The position numbers and the translations under genes are program-made. From JAFGWO01 sp965603295 (GTDB lineage Bacteria > BMS3Abin14): a stretch of 38,561 bases of DNA. Position 1 is the first letter of the stretch. Each line of letters starts with the position of its first letter. Below, one piece after another: positions 24,785 to 31,657 of this stretch. The stretch covers positions 1 to 38,561 of the forward strand of contig CBFDCL010000010.1 of the NCBI GenBank assembly GCA_965603295.1. The letters run 5' to 3'. Under the pieces are notes generated by a model. It did no database searches. It was not told the origin of the DNA and worked only from the letters and a program-made list of their open reading frames with translations.

Positions 24785-25609
24785 ATGGCAGTCAGGACAG
24801 TGGTACAGATCGACGAGGACAAGTGTGACGGGTGCGGGTTGTGTGTCCCCGGATGCGCCGAAGGGGCTCTGCAGATCGTCGACGGCAAAGCGAAACTGGT
24901 CAGCGACGTCTACTGTGACGGACTGGGGGATTGCCTCGGGGAGTGCCCTCAGGGGGCCATTACTCTGGTCCAGCGGGAGGGCGGGGAGTTCGACCAGAAA
25001 GCGGTGAACAAGCGCTTATTGAAGATGGGGAAGGGTTCCGTTTCCCACGGGCACCATTCTCACCAGCCGGAAGATCCGGGGGCGTGTCATATCGCAGGGG
25101 AGATAAAAATTGACGATCTGCCGTGCGGCTGCCCGGGTACCCTGGCCAAGAAACTGGACCGATCTCTGGAACCGGAAAGCGATGCCATACAGACGCCGGG
25201 GGGCGGCCCGGTTCCCTCCAGGCTGGGCAACTGGCCGGTCCAGATCATGCTGGTCCCCCCCCACGCTCCCTACCTGGACGGGGCGGACCTGGTCATCGCG
25301 GCTGACTGCGTACCCTTTGCCTACGGGGACTTTCACCGGAGGTTCCTCCCGGGGAAAACTCTCCTTGTGGGGTGCCCCAAATTCGACGACGTTGAGGCCT
25401 ATGTAGAGAAACTGACCGCAATCTTCAGGGACAGGAATATCCGGTCTATCGACGTCGTCCATATGGAAGTGCCCTGCTGCAACGGGTTGATCGCGCTGGT
25501 GCAAAGGGCGCTGGATGAAAGCGGCCGTCGGATCCCCACAACCCTTTTCAAGGTCGGCATCAAGGGGGATTTCGTGGAGGAAAGGGCCCTGCCGGGAGCG
25601 GCGGCGTAG
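24785..25609 (+). CDS. 4Fe-4S ferredoxin, HcpR-regulon FrdX-like
   Basis: A 274-residue cytoplasmic iron-sulfur protein. The N-terminal 65 residues form a ferredoxin domain with CDGCGLCVPGC and CDGLGDCLGECP, suited to one full and one variant [4Fe-4S] site. The remainder has further cysteines (LPCGCPG, ADCVPF, VGCPKFDD, PCCNGL) and a HGHHSH stretch. This long ferredoxin resembles the FrdX protein next to hcp in Desulfovibrio-type genomes, where it is thought to give electrons to hybrid-cluster protein. Here the HcpR-type operator is present but no hcp is in the window. The ATG at 24785 has GGAGGT seven bases upstream. Confidence 0.82.
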   Translation: MAVRTVVQIDEDKCDGCGLCVPGCAEGALQIVDGKAKLVSDVYCDGLGDCLGECPQGAITLVQREGGEFDQKAVNKRLLKMGKGSVSHGHHSHQPEDPGACHIAGEIKIDDLPCGCPGTLAKKLDRSLEPESDAIQTPGGGPVPSRLGNWPVQIMLVPPHAPYLDGADLVIAADCVPFAYGDFHRRFLPGKTLLVGCPKFDDVEAYVEKLTAIFRDRNIRSIDVVHMEVPCCNGLIALVQRALDESGRRIPTTLFKVGIKGDFVEERALPGAAA

Positions 25610-25618
25610 GAGAAACAA

Positions 25619-25710
25619 GTTTAACGTTTAAAGTTGAATGTTTAACTTAGGAATTCGGGAAAAAATGGAAAATGGAAAATGAATAATTGCTGATGTGATC
25701 TCTGATCTGT
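25619..25710. repeat. heptad arrays downstream of the ferredoxin gene
   Basis: GTTTAAC/GTTTAAA/GTTGAAT/GTTTAAC are in phase at 25619-25646. AAAATGG, AAAATGG, AAAATGA, ATAATTG, CTGATGT, GATCTCT and GATCTGT follow at 25662-25710. The spacer then holds a CCAGGAC/CAGAACC run and the promoter of the next gene. Confidence 0.85.
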
Positions 25711-25786
25711 TTCCAGCCCTCCATTTTCTATTTACCTCCCGAGATCTTAGGCCAGGACCAGAACCAGAACTTATTTCTCCATTTGA

Positions 25787-25815
25787 TTGAACAGTATGAG
25801 TGGTTAAATTAATAT
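25787..25815 (+). promoter_or_regulatory. possible sigma70 promoter for the ferritin-like pair
   Basis: TTGAAC at 25787-25792, a 17-base spacer and TAATAT at 25810-25815. Each box has two differences from consensus, so this is moderate evidence. Transcription would begin about 35 bases before the gene at 25857. Confidence 0.4.
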
Positions 25816-25856
25816 ATCCTAAAGATCAATAGACCGTTCAAAAGAGGAGGAACGAC

Positions 25857-26345
25857 ATGGAGTTTCGCAACGCGTACGGTCCCTTTGAGGCCATGATGCT
25901 GGGGGTGGAGCTGGAAGAAGCGGGACGAATGTTTTACGATCGGATGGCAAAATCCTGCGCTGATTACAGGGTTAAAAACCTCTTTAAAGAGCTTGCCGAG
26001 GCTGAAATCAAACATAAAAAAGTTATCAGGGAAGAGATTGAACCGCTGTATGCCCCCGATTGGTATCGGGAAGAGGACCATCAGATGATGGCTGAGTACC
26101 TCAACAGCGTACAGCATCAACAGGTTTTCCCGGATCCGAAGGATGAGGTGGCCTGCAATCAGGCTGCATCAGATTACGTTCAGGCTGTTGAAGTCGGGAT
26201 CAAGGCTGAAAAACAGTCCATCGAATATTACACTTTTCTCCGGGACGCGACACAGGATGAGAAGGGTAAGGATGTTTTCGAGCGTTTGCGAAAAGAAGAG
26301 GTTGGGCATCTGGAAATGCTCGAGGGAATGAAGGAGTATCTCTGA
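25857..26345 (+). CDS. ferritin-like/rubrerythrin-family protein (1 of 2)
   Basis: A 162-residue helical protein of the rubrerythrin/ferritin-like superfamily without a rubredoxin domain. Candidate diiron ligands fall in two half-repeats: GVELEEAGRMFYDRMAK...AEAEIKHKKV and GIKAEKQSIEYYTFLRD...RKEEVGHLEML. The family includes iron-binding and peroxide-protecting proteins; activity is inferred. AGAGGAGG lies eight bases before the ATG. The second ferritin-like gene begins 31 bases downstream, making an operon in the oxidative-stress group. Confidence 0.87.
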   Translation: MEFRNAYGPFEAMMLGVELEEAGRMFYDRMAKSCADYRVKNLFKELAEAEIKHKKVIREEIEPLYAPDWYREEDHQMMAEYLNSVQHQQVFPDPKDEVACNQAASDYVQAVEVGIKAEKQSIEYYTFLRDATQDEKGKDVFERLRKEEVGHLEMLEGMKEYL

Positions 26346-26376
26346 ACCGGACCCCAGGAGGAAGGAGGGAACCGGC

Positions 26377-26898
26377 ATGACCGAAAAAAGGTCCGCCCAG
26401 GTTGAGGCTCTGCAGATTGCCCTTGAGACGGAGAAAAGGGGCTACCGGTTTTACAGGATCGCTGCAAAGAGCACGGTTGATCCCACCGGCCGCACGGTTT
26501 TCGAACAGCTGGCAAAAGATGAGATCGAACATATGGGCGTCTTTGCCACTCTGTATGCTTCCCTAAACAACGACGAACCGTGGATGACTTACGAGGAGGC
26601 CGTGGAGAAGTTCGGCCGAACCCCGGCCGGCCAGATTATTTTCCCGGAGGAGCCAGACGAAGTCTCAGAGCGGTTTAACGATGTGGAGGCGTTAAGAGAA
26701 GCCCTCGAATTCGAGAAGAAAGCCGTCCGGTTCTACACCGAAAAAGCCGCCGAGGTCGATGATACCAAGGCGAAATCGTTCTATGAAAAGCTCGTGGAGA
26801 TCGAGGGAGGACACGTGATAATCATCCAGGCCGAGATCGACTCCCTTACCGGCGCTGGTTTCTGGCTGGGCTTCCAGGAAATTTCACTGGAGTACTGA
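26377..26898 (+). CDS. ferritin-like/rubrerythrin-family protein (2 of 2)
   Basis: A 173-residue paralogue of the preceding protein in fold, but not close in sequence. The first half-repeat is ETEKRGYRFYRIAAK...AKDEIEHMGVF and the second EFEKKAVRFYTEKAAEV...VEIEGGHVIIIQ, so both helix pairs keep the ExxY and ExxH pattern expected of a diiron site. There is no rubredoxin domain. GGAGGAAGGAGG precedes the start. It is transcribed with its neighbour and ends before a terminator at 26973. Confidence 0.87.
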   Translation: MTEKRSAQVEALQIALETEKRGYRFYRIAAKSTVDPTGRTVFEQLAKDEIEHMGVFATLYASLNNDEPWMTYEEAVEKFGRTPAGQIIFPEEPDEVSERFNDVEALREALEFEKKAVRFYTEKAAEVDDTKAKSFYEKLVEIEGGHVIIIQAEIDSLTGAGFWLGFQEISLEY

Positions 26899-26972
26899 AA
26901 GGCGGACACGGAGACCAACCTTCGCTGAAGCTTCGGCTGGCAAGCATGGGGACACGGCGACATGAAAAATTC

Positions 26973-27003
26973 AGGGCGGCTTATAGGCCGCTCTTTGCTT
27001 TTT
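26973..27003 (+). terminator. rho-independent terminator after the ferritin-like pair
   Basis: AGGGCGGC (26973-26980) pairs with GCCGCTCT (26987-26994) with one G-T pair and a six-base loop; TTGCTTTTT follows. Confidence 0.75.
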
Positions 27004-27059
27004 GGGGGATTGGTGGTTAAGCTAATACCGGTGATTGGTGATTAGACGCTGTAATTGCA

Positions 27060-27132
27060 GCCCAATGCCCAAAGCCCAAAGAGAAAGCAAATTACCAATT
27101 GCAGGCTTTCACGTTAGACGTTAAACGTTGCG
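27060..27132. repeat. GCCCAAA and CGTTAAA heptad arrays upstream of fxsA
   Basis: GCCCAAT/GCCCAAA/GCCCAAA at 27060-27080 and CGTTAGA/CGTTAAA/CGTTGCG at 27112-27132. Looser GTGATTG units occur just upstream. The ribosome site AAGGAG follows the last unit directly. Confidence 0.8.
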
Positions 27133-27144
27133 CAAGGAGCTAAG

Positions 27145-27537
27145 ATGTTCTTTCGTCTGTTTCTTCTGTTTACGGTGGTCCCGGCTATCGAGCTTTTTCT
27201 TATCATAAAAGTCGGGCAATCCATCGGTGCAGCCAACACGATCTGGCTCATCGTTGGGACCGGGATCCTCGGAGCTTATTACGCCCGCCAGCAGGGGTTC
27301 CGCGTGGTGTCCAGCATCCAGTGGAAGATGGACCAGGGCCAGGTCCCGGGAGACGATCTGGTCAACGGCGCGATGCTCCTGGTGGGAGGGGCCCTTCTCA
27401 TCACACCTGGGTTCATCACGGACTTTTTCGGTTTTTCCATGATCTTCCCTCCCACGAGGGAGGCCATCAAGGTTGCCGTGAAACGTGGGCTCGAAAAGAA
27501 GATCAGAGAGGGGGAGATCAGGGTTCATCACCACTGA
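27145..27537 (+). CDS. fxsA: FxsA family membrane protein
   Basis: A 130-residue cytoplasmic membrane protein of the FxsA family. It begins FFRLFLLFTVVPAIELFLIIKVG, then GTGILGAYYARQQGF, and has LLVGGALLITPGFITDFFGF, the family's most conserved part, near residues 78-97. The polar tail ends in three histidines. In E. coli, excess FxsA relieves phage T7 exclusion by the F plasmid; the native role is unknown. AAGGAG lies six bases before the ATG. Confidence 0.92.
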   Translation: MFFRLFLLFTVVPAIELFLIIKVGQSIGAANTIWLIVGTGILGAYYARQQGFRVVSSIQWKMDQGQVPGDDLVNGAMLLVGGALLITPGFITDFFGFSMIFPPTREAIKVAVKRGLEKKIREGEIRVHHH

Positions 27538-27661
27538 ACACGGAAGAATGCAGAAGGTAGAAGGCAGAAGAAAAACTGGGGGAAAAAGCTGATTCAACAG
27601 GGATAAAGGGGATCAAGAGGATGGGGATTAGGCGCGGGGCGAAGTAAAGGCCCAACTTGGA

Positions 27662-27696
27662 ACTCTGAATTTCACATTCCAGATTTCAAATTCCAA
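27662..27696. repeat. ATTCCAA-type heptad array
   Basis: Five in-phase units: ACTCTGA, ATTTCAC, ATTCCAG, ATTTCAA, ATTCCAA. The same family is found inside the 3' end of the NCS2 permease gene (32936-32970). The spacer 27538-27830 otherwise holds GAAGGTA/GAAGGCA-like units near 27550-27575 and a small hairpin near 27710, but no gene. Confidence 0.85.
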
Positions 27697-27830
27697 AAAA
27701 TGGCGCGAAGCGGGTGCTTCGGAGCTTTTCCTGAACTCCCAGTCCGATGACAGCCCCGACTCCGACGATCCCGATAGGGGTGAAAAAGCAATTCTTACTC
27801 TGGATCCCGGACTCCGCACTCAACACCTGT

Positions 27831-28796
27831 TTAACCGACAAATAACCACTTGTCCTCCTCCTGCCCGATTTTTTTCAGTATCTCCCTGGCTCTGTTTCTC
27901 ACGCCCGGGACTCCGAAGGCGGTCAAAATGAAATCGGCGTAAAAGACCTGTTCCTGCAGGGGGTTTCCGGGCTTCCAGGCGATGGATGTGACCTGAAACC
28001 CCTTTTCCGCCAGGCTCCGGGTCCAGCGTCCCCGGGCTTCGGTGGGTCCCAGTACAGCGAGCTTTTTAATATGTCTGTCCTTTAATTCCCCTGCAAGATG
28101 GAACAGTTTGCATCGGTGGAACGCCTCAGGCGTGCACCGCTCCGAATTGCGAGTCTCCCTCGCCTCGTGTTCACGCCAGGAATAGAGCTCCTCAGGGTGT
28201 TTGATGAGATTCACACCTGCCCGGTGAAGGCGCAGCCACAGGTCCAGGTCCTCGGGGAAGGGGCCTTCCCGCCACCCTTCCGCATCGGTCAGGATCTCAC
28301 GCCGGAACATGGCTGTGGCGTGAGTTACCGTGGACTCGACATAACGCTCTCGACGAATCTGATCCGGAGTCAGGAGGGAGTTCTGCCAGCCGATGTACCG
28401 CTCCATGTTGGGGGTTACGGCCTTGGAGGGAAATAGGGCCACCGCGCTTCCGGCAACCCCTGCTGAAGGTTCATCTCCCAGGAGATTCAGAAGGTTTTCA
28501 AGGCGATGGGGTCCGGAGATGTCGTCAGCGTCCATGCGGGCGATATACGGAGCCCGGGAATGGACGAGGGCCGTATTGAGGGCCCCTACGATACCCGACC
28601 CTTCGTTTTTCAGGGAGAGAATGCGCTCATCCCTGGTGCTAAAAGCGCACAGGATCTCCCAGGTTCCGTCCCGGGACCGGTCGTCCACGGCGACAAGGCG
28701 CCAGTCAGGGAACGTCTGGACAAGAACGCTTTGCAAAGCCTCAACCAGATATGGCTCGCCATCCCTGACGGGCATCAGGATATCTACCAGGGCCAT
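27831..28796 (-). CDS. family 2 glycosyltransferase
   Basis: A 321-residue GT-A glycosyltransferase of family 2. The nucleotide-sugar-binding start VDILMPVRDGEPYLVEALQSVLVQTF is followed by VAVDDRSRDGTWEIL, the metal-binding IARMDADD near residue 88, and FPEDLDLWLRL near 178, the acceptor-site ED pair. Residues from about 235 form an extra C-terminal domain (LAVLGPTEARGRWTRSLAEKGF) that looks like a small Rossmann unit. The acceptor is not known. It is a single gene; its 5' side carries heptad arrays and no clear promoter. Confidence 0.9.
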   Translation of the reverse strand: MALVDILMPVRDGEPYLVEALQSVLVQTFPDWRLVAVDDRSRDGTWEILCAFSTRDERILSLKNEGSGIVGALNTALVHSRAPYIARMDADDISGPHRLENLLNLLGDEPSAGVAGSAVALFPSKAVTPNMERYIGWQNSLLTPDQIRRERYVESTVTHATAMFRREILTDAEGWREGPFPEDLDLWLRLHRAGVNLIKHPEELYSWREHEARETRNSERCTPEAFHRCKLFHLAGELKDRHIKKLAVLGPTEARGRWTRSLAEKGFQVTSIAWKPGNPLQEQVFYADFILTAFGVPGVRNRAREILKKIGQEEDKWLFVG

Positions 28797-28814
28797 GGGT
28801 GTATGGTAGCAAGG

Positions 28815-29066
28815 GAAAGGGGAAAGGGGAAAAGAAGGTTTAACGTTTAACGTGAAAGGAAGTTCAGGGGTTTAAGATCCCATTATTTTCGGTCCAACGT
28901 CCAACGTCTAACGTCCAACGAAAGGAGCAGGTCAGCGTTCCGGGTTCAGAGGGAAAGGCCGTGATTGGTGACTCGTGATAAGTGATTGGGGAATAATCTT
29001 AGATCTCATAGTCTTCGGTCCAAGGTCCAACGTGTTTACAGCAACTTCAAACCTCAAACTTCAAAC
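28815..29066. repeat. composite of five heptad families
   Basis: In-phase runs: GAAAGGG/GGTTTA-type at 28815-28856, GGTCCAA/CGTCCAA/CGTCTAA/CGTCCAA at 28891-28918, GTGATTG/GTGACTC/GTGATAA/GTGATTG at 28961-28988, GGTCCAA twice at 29017-29030, and TTCAAAC/CTCAAAC at 29042-29066 (identical to 428-452). This ~400-base spacer holds no gene that I can support. Confidence 0.88.
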
Positions 29067-29151
29067 GGTTTCCAACTCTCCATGGCTTCGTCGCACCATC
29101 GCAAAGTCGCCCAGTCGTGAATGCCTTCTGTCTTCTGAAGTCTGGCTCCTG

Positions 29152-29181
29152 AAAAAAAGGGCCGCTTTGCGCGGCCCTTTT
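29152..29181 (-). terminator. rho-independent terminator for the Fe-S/cytochrome b operon
   Basis: AAAAGGGCCGC (29155-29165) pairs with GCGGCCCTTTT (29171-29181) around a five-base loop. Read on the minus strand, the stem is followed by seven T residues (29158-29152), an ideal intrinsic terminator 19 bases past the cytochrome b stop codon. Confidence 0.88.
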
Positions 29182-29199
29182 CACTTTCCCCTTTATCCT

Positions 29200-30126
29200 T
29201 TAACCTTTTCCCTGGGAAAGCAGATCCTTCCCCCTCGGATAGCCCATCCTGACCAGGATGGTCTCCAGGGGACACCAGCGGGTGAACGCCGACTGGATGA
29301 GGTTGATCGCCACAAAGGCGGGAAGGAGATACCAGAGGGGATGGACAATGGCGCCGAGGAGGACACCAATGGCTACCATCGTCCCGGCAAAGATACGCAC
29401 GGCGCATTCCACGATCATCTTCCCCTTGGTGGCCTCGCAGTGTCGGATCTCGTTAATCCAGGTGGGGTGCCTACCCTCCGCGTAGTCCATCTTTACCTTG
29501 CCCGTGAACATGGAGGTAAAGAGGGGCCAGTTTGCCTTGATGATGAAAGCGCCCATGTGGGCGATGAACCCCAGAAGGAAAAGAACCGTGGCTATGTTGT
29601 GGAGCATCGTGTTCCAGAAAGTCACCCAGAAGGGCATGGACACGGAGTGCAGGTTGTCGGCGAACTTGAACATGCCTGTCACAATGAGAAGGACGATGGA
29701 AAATCCCATGAAGGCGTAGGCCAACCGCTGTTCAGCCAGGAACTTCCCGTGTGGCGGTTCCTGCTCTCCCTTGAGGATCGCTTTGATGATGTGGATCGAC
29801 TCCCTCACGTCCCCCTTCATGGGCATGATGGACCGTCCGCCCTCGATGAAGTGGTAAACGAGATGAAACACTGCGGCGAAGGTGAAGACGGCGGCGGCGA
29901 GCATGTGGATCTGGAAATTGAGGAAGAAATCGGAAGCCCAACCGAAACCCGGCACCTGGTCCAGCATGTACCTCTTGTATATGGGCATCTGCCCGAAGCC
30001 GGTAAAGAGGAGCACCAGTCCGGAAAGGGCAATGAGCCAGTGCTGTGCGATGACGAGGAAACTGTGGCGGACGACGTATTTTCCTTCGGGATGGATCCTG
30101 TCGGTTTCATGGATGCCGCGCCTCAT
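29200..30126 (-). CDS. cytochrome b subunit of a membrane oxidoreductase, fused to a C-terminal DUF2892 (YgaP-like) domain
   Basis: A 308-residue membrane protein. Residues ~15-210 form a diheme cytochrome b like the gamma subunit of formate dehydrogenase: histidines in IAQHWLIALSG, QIHMLAAAVFTFAAVFHLVYHF and LHNIATVLFLLGFIAHMG are likely heme ligands. From about residue 240 the sequence changes to a DUF2892/YgaP-like domain (ECAVRIFAGTMVAIGVLLGAIVHPLWYLLPAFVAINLIQSAFTRWCP), usually a separate protein; the fusion is unusual. It would pass electrons between the periplasmic Fe-S partner and the quinone pool. Start and the Fe-S gene stop overlap by four bases. The enzyme's identity is unknown. 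Confidence 0.88.
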   Translation of the reverse strand: MRRGIHETDRIHPEGKYVVRHSFLVIAQHWLIALSGLVLLFTGFGQMPIYKRYMLDQVPGFGWASDFFLNFQIHMLAAAVFTFAAVFHLVYHFIEGGRSIMPMKGDVRESIHIIKAILKGEQEPPHGKFLAEQRLAYAFMGFSIVLLIVTGMFKFADNLHSVSMPFWVTFWNTMLHNIATVLFLLGFIAHMGAFIIKANWPLFTSMFTGKVKMDYAEGRHPTWINEIRHCEATKGKMIVECAVRIFAGTMVAIGVLLGAIVHPLWYLLPAFVAINLIQSAFTRWCPLETILVRMGYPRGKDLLSQGKG

Positions 30127-31196
30127 TTCTCCACCTCCCTCTTCTCTTCAGGGACCTCTTCCCCGGTCTCGGCGTCACAGACGAGGTCCTGGGGCTCGGG
30201 GTCACTCCCTATCCCGAGGGTTCTCGCTCCCGCCAGGATCGCTCCGGCCACCGCGGCCACCGGGGCCACCAGGGTCGCCTCGGCGAGGAGGTTCGGTTTT
30301 TCCAGGGGGTTCGGATCCTCCGGGAAGAAGAACCTCTCCTTGTCCCTTTTCCGAAGTTCGGCCTCGATCTTTTCAAAAGGTACGGGACTAACGTAGAAGG
30401 TCCCTGTTCCCCCGTTCTCATCGTCGCCGTAAACGTATCCGCCGATCTCCTTGGCCCTGATCCGGGCAAGGCTCAGCATTTCACTCCTGGGACCGAAGGT
30501 GAGAGGAGCCTGATCCTTTAACCGGGACCGGCAAGCTTCTACGCAGGCGGGCGCCTCACCCTTTGCCAGTCGAGGAGCGCACAGATCACACTTGTACATA
30601 ACCCCTCCACCGGCGAGCTTCGGCATCAATTTCAAGTAGATCCCCACCCCCGCCTGGCGCTGGGGGATATGCCAGGGGCAGACGGTCCGGCACTTGGCGC
30701 CGCCCATACACCCGTTCTCATGGATTAAGACGGCGCCTTTCTTATCCTTCTCGATGACCCCGAAAGGGCAAAGGGCCGCGCAGGTGGGGGTGTCGCAGTG
30801 CATGCAACGGCGTTGAATATTCAGAACATGGGTGCGGCCCTCGTGCTCAACTTTGACCTTCTGTACGTATGTCCAGTTGTAGGGGGTCAGGGTGGTTTTC
30901 ATTTTCCGCCTTGGCCGCCAGTCCTCGTGTTTCTGCTGCGGCCAGTAATCCCTGACATCCTCGTCCTTTACCTCCGGATAGCGGGATTCGTTTTCCATCT
31001 GGCATGCGGAAACGCACCTTGGGACCGGAACGTCCGGGCATCCGTCGCACCGGGTCAGATCCACGAGGATCCCCACCGGCTCATCCATGGCGGAAGCCAG
31101 GGCCGGTTTTGCGCGTGCGATCCCGGCCGCGCTTCCCACCGCTGCTGCGGCCCCAAGGCGCCTTAAAAACGATCTCCGGGACAGTTTTTCTGACAT
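30123..31196 (-). CDS. Tat-exported 4x[4Fe-4S] electron-transfer subunit (FdnH/HybA-like)
   Basis: A 357-residue protein with a twin-arginine signal (SRRSFLRRLGAAAAV), so exported folded. Four [4Fe-4S] motifs are visible: CDGCPDVPVPRCVSAC, CMHCDTPTCAALCP, CMGGAKCRTVCP and CDLCAPRLAKGEAPACVEAC, as in FdnH/HybA-type ferredoxins. Near the C-terminus VAPVAAVAGAILAGA may be a membrane anchor. It would relay electrons between a catalytic subunit and the cytochrome b encoded next. No molybdopterin or [NiFe] subunit lies nearby; the next gene upstream is a divergent permease. GGAGGT precedes the ATG, and the promoter is clear. Confidence 0.92.
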   Translation of the reverse strand: MSEKLSRRSFLRRLGAAAAVGSAAGIARAKPALASAMDEPVGILVDLTRCDGCPDVPVPRCVSACQMENESRYPEVKDEDVRDYWPQQKHEDWRPRRKMKTTLTPYNWTYVQKVKVEHEGRTHVLNIQRRCMHCDTPTCAALCPFGVIEKDKKGAVLIHENGCMGGAKCRTVCPWHIPQRQAGVGIYLKLMPKLAGGGVMYKCDLCAPRLAKGEAPACVEACRSRLKDQAPLTFGPRSEMLSLARIRAKEIGGYVYGDDENGGTGTFYVSPVPFEKIEAELRKRDKERFFFPEDPNPLEKPNLLAEATLVAPVAAVAGAILAGARTLGIGSDPEPQDLVCDAETGEEVPEEKREVEK

Positions 31197-31228
31197 GGTT
31201 TACCTCCTGCGGTTATAATTGGCCCATC

Positions 31229-31257
31229 AATATATTAACAAACTCTAATATTGTCAA
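31229..31257 (-). promoter_or_regulatory. strong sigma70-type promoter for the Fe-S/cytochrome b operon
   Basis: On the minus strand TTGACA (31257-31252) is followed by a 17-base spacer and TATATT (31234-31229). The first box is perfect and the second has one change from TATAAT. Transcription would start near 31222, giving a leader of about 26 bases before the ATG at 31196 with GGAGGT in it. Confidence 0.75.
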
Positions 31258-31268
31258 CCCTTGGAATT

Positions 31269-31300
31269 CAATTGAGAATTAAGGATTGAGGATTGAGAAA
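31269..31300. repeat. GATTGAG heptad array
   Basis: AATTGAG, AATTAAG, GATTGAG and GATTGAG are in phase from about 31269. The remaining part of the 31197-31657 spacer has AAACCGC units near 31411, the CCCTTCGACAAGCTCAGG motif at 31428-31445 and a 36-base dispersed repeat at 31509; no gene. Confidence 0.7.
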
Positions 31301-31427
31301 AATTGGAGAGTTTGAGAGGTTGAAACTCAGGAGCCAGCAGAACACCCGCACTGGGCGACTTTGCGAAAAGATCATTCCAAAGTGTACTGTAGTGGCCGCA
31401 CTAAAACTTCAAACCGCAAGCCGCAAA

Positions 31428-31445
31428 CCCTTCGACAAGCTCAGG
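31428..31445 (+). repeat. second copy of the CCCTTCGAC motif
   Basis: CCCTTCGACAAGCTCAGG differs from 5189-5206 by one base. Both copies lie in spacers. Confidence 0.55.
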
Positions 31446-31508
31446 CAGGCGGGGATGCGGCAATTTCCGGCGAAGGTATGAGACCGCTGCAGTTCCCTTC
31501 GGTCAACT

Positions 31509-31544
31509 CCGAGATTCCTTCGTAAAGGGTCAGCTCGCAATGAC
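31509..31544 (+). repeat. copy of the dispersed 37-base repeat
   Basis: CCGAGATTCCTTC...CGCAATGAC resembles the right arm of the inverted pair at 24334-24370, with one base fewer. It stands alone, without an inverted partner nearby. Confidence 0.55.
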
Positions 31545-31657
31545 GGCCCTTCATAACTTCAAACAATGACCCTCAACCCTCACTATTGGATCGTTCCCCG
31601 GATTCCCGCGTCTTTGGCGTTGACGGAACAACTCCTCCTGACGGACAATTACCTGTC

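Noticed and set aside
28975..30396. 473-residue plus-strand reading frame
   Set aside because: It lies antisense to the cytochrome b and Fe-S genes, whose domains, promoter and terminator are all clear, and its translation has no domain character.
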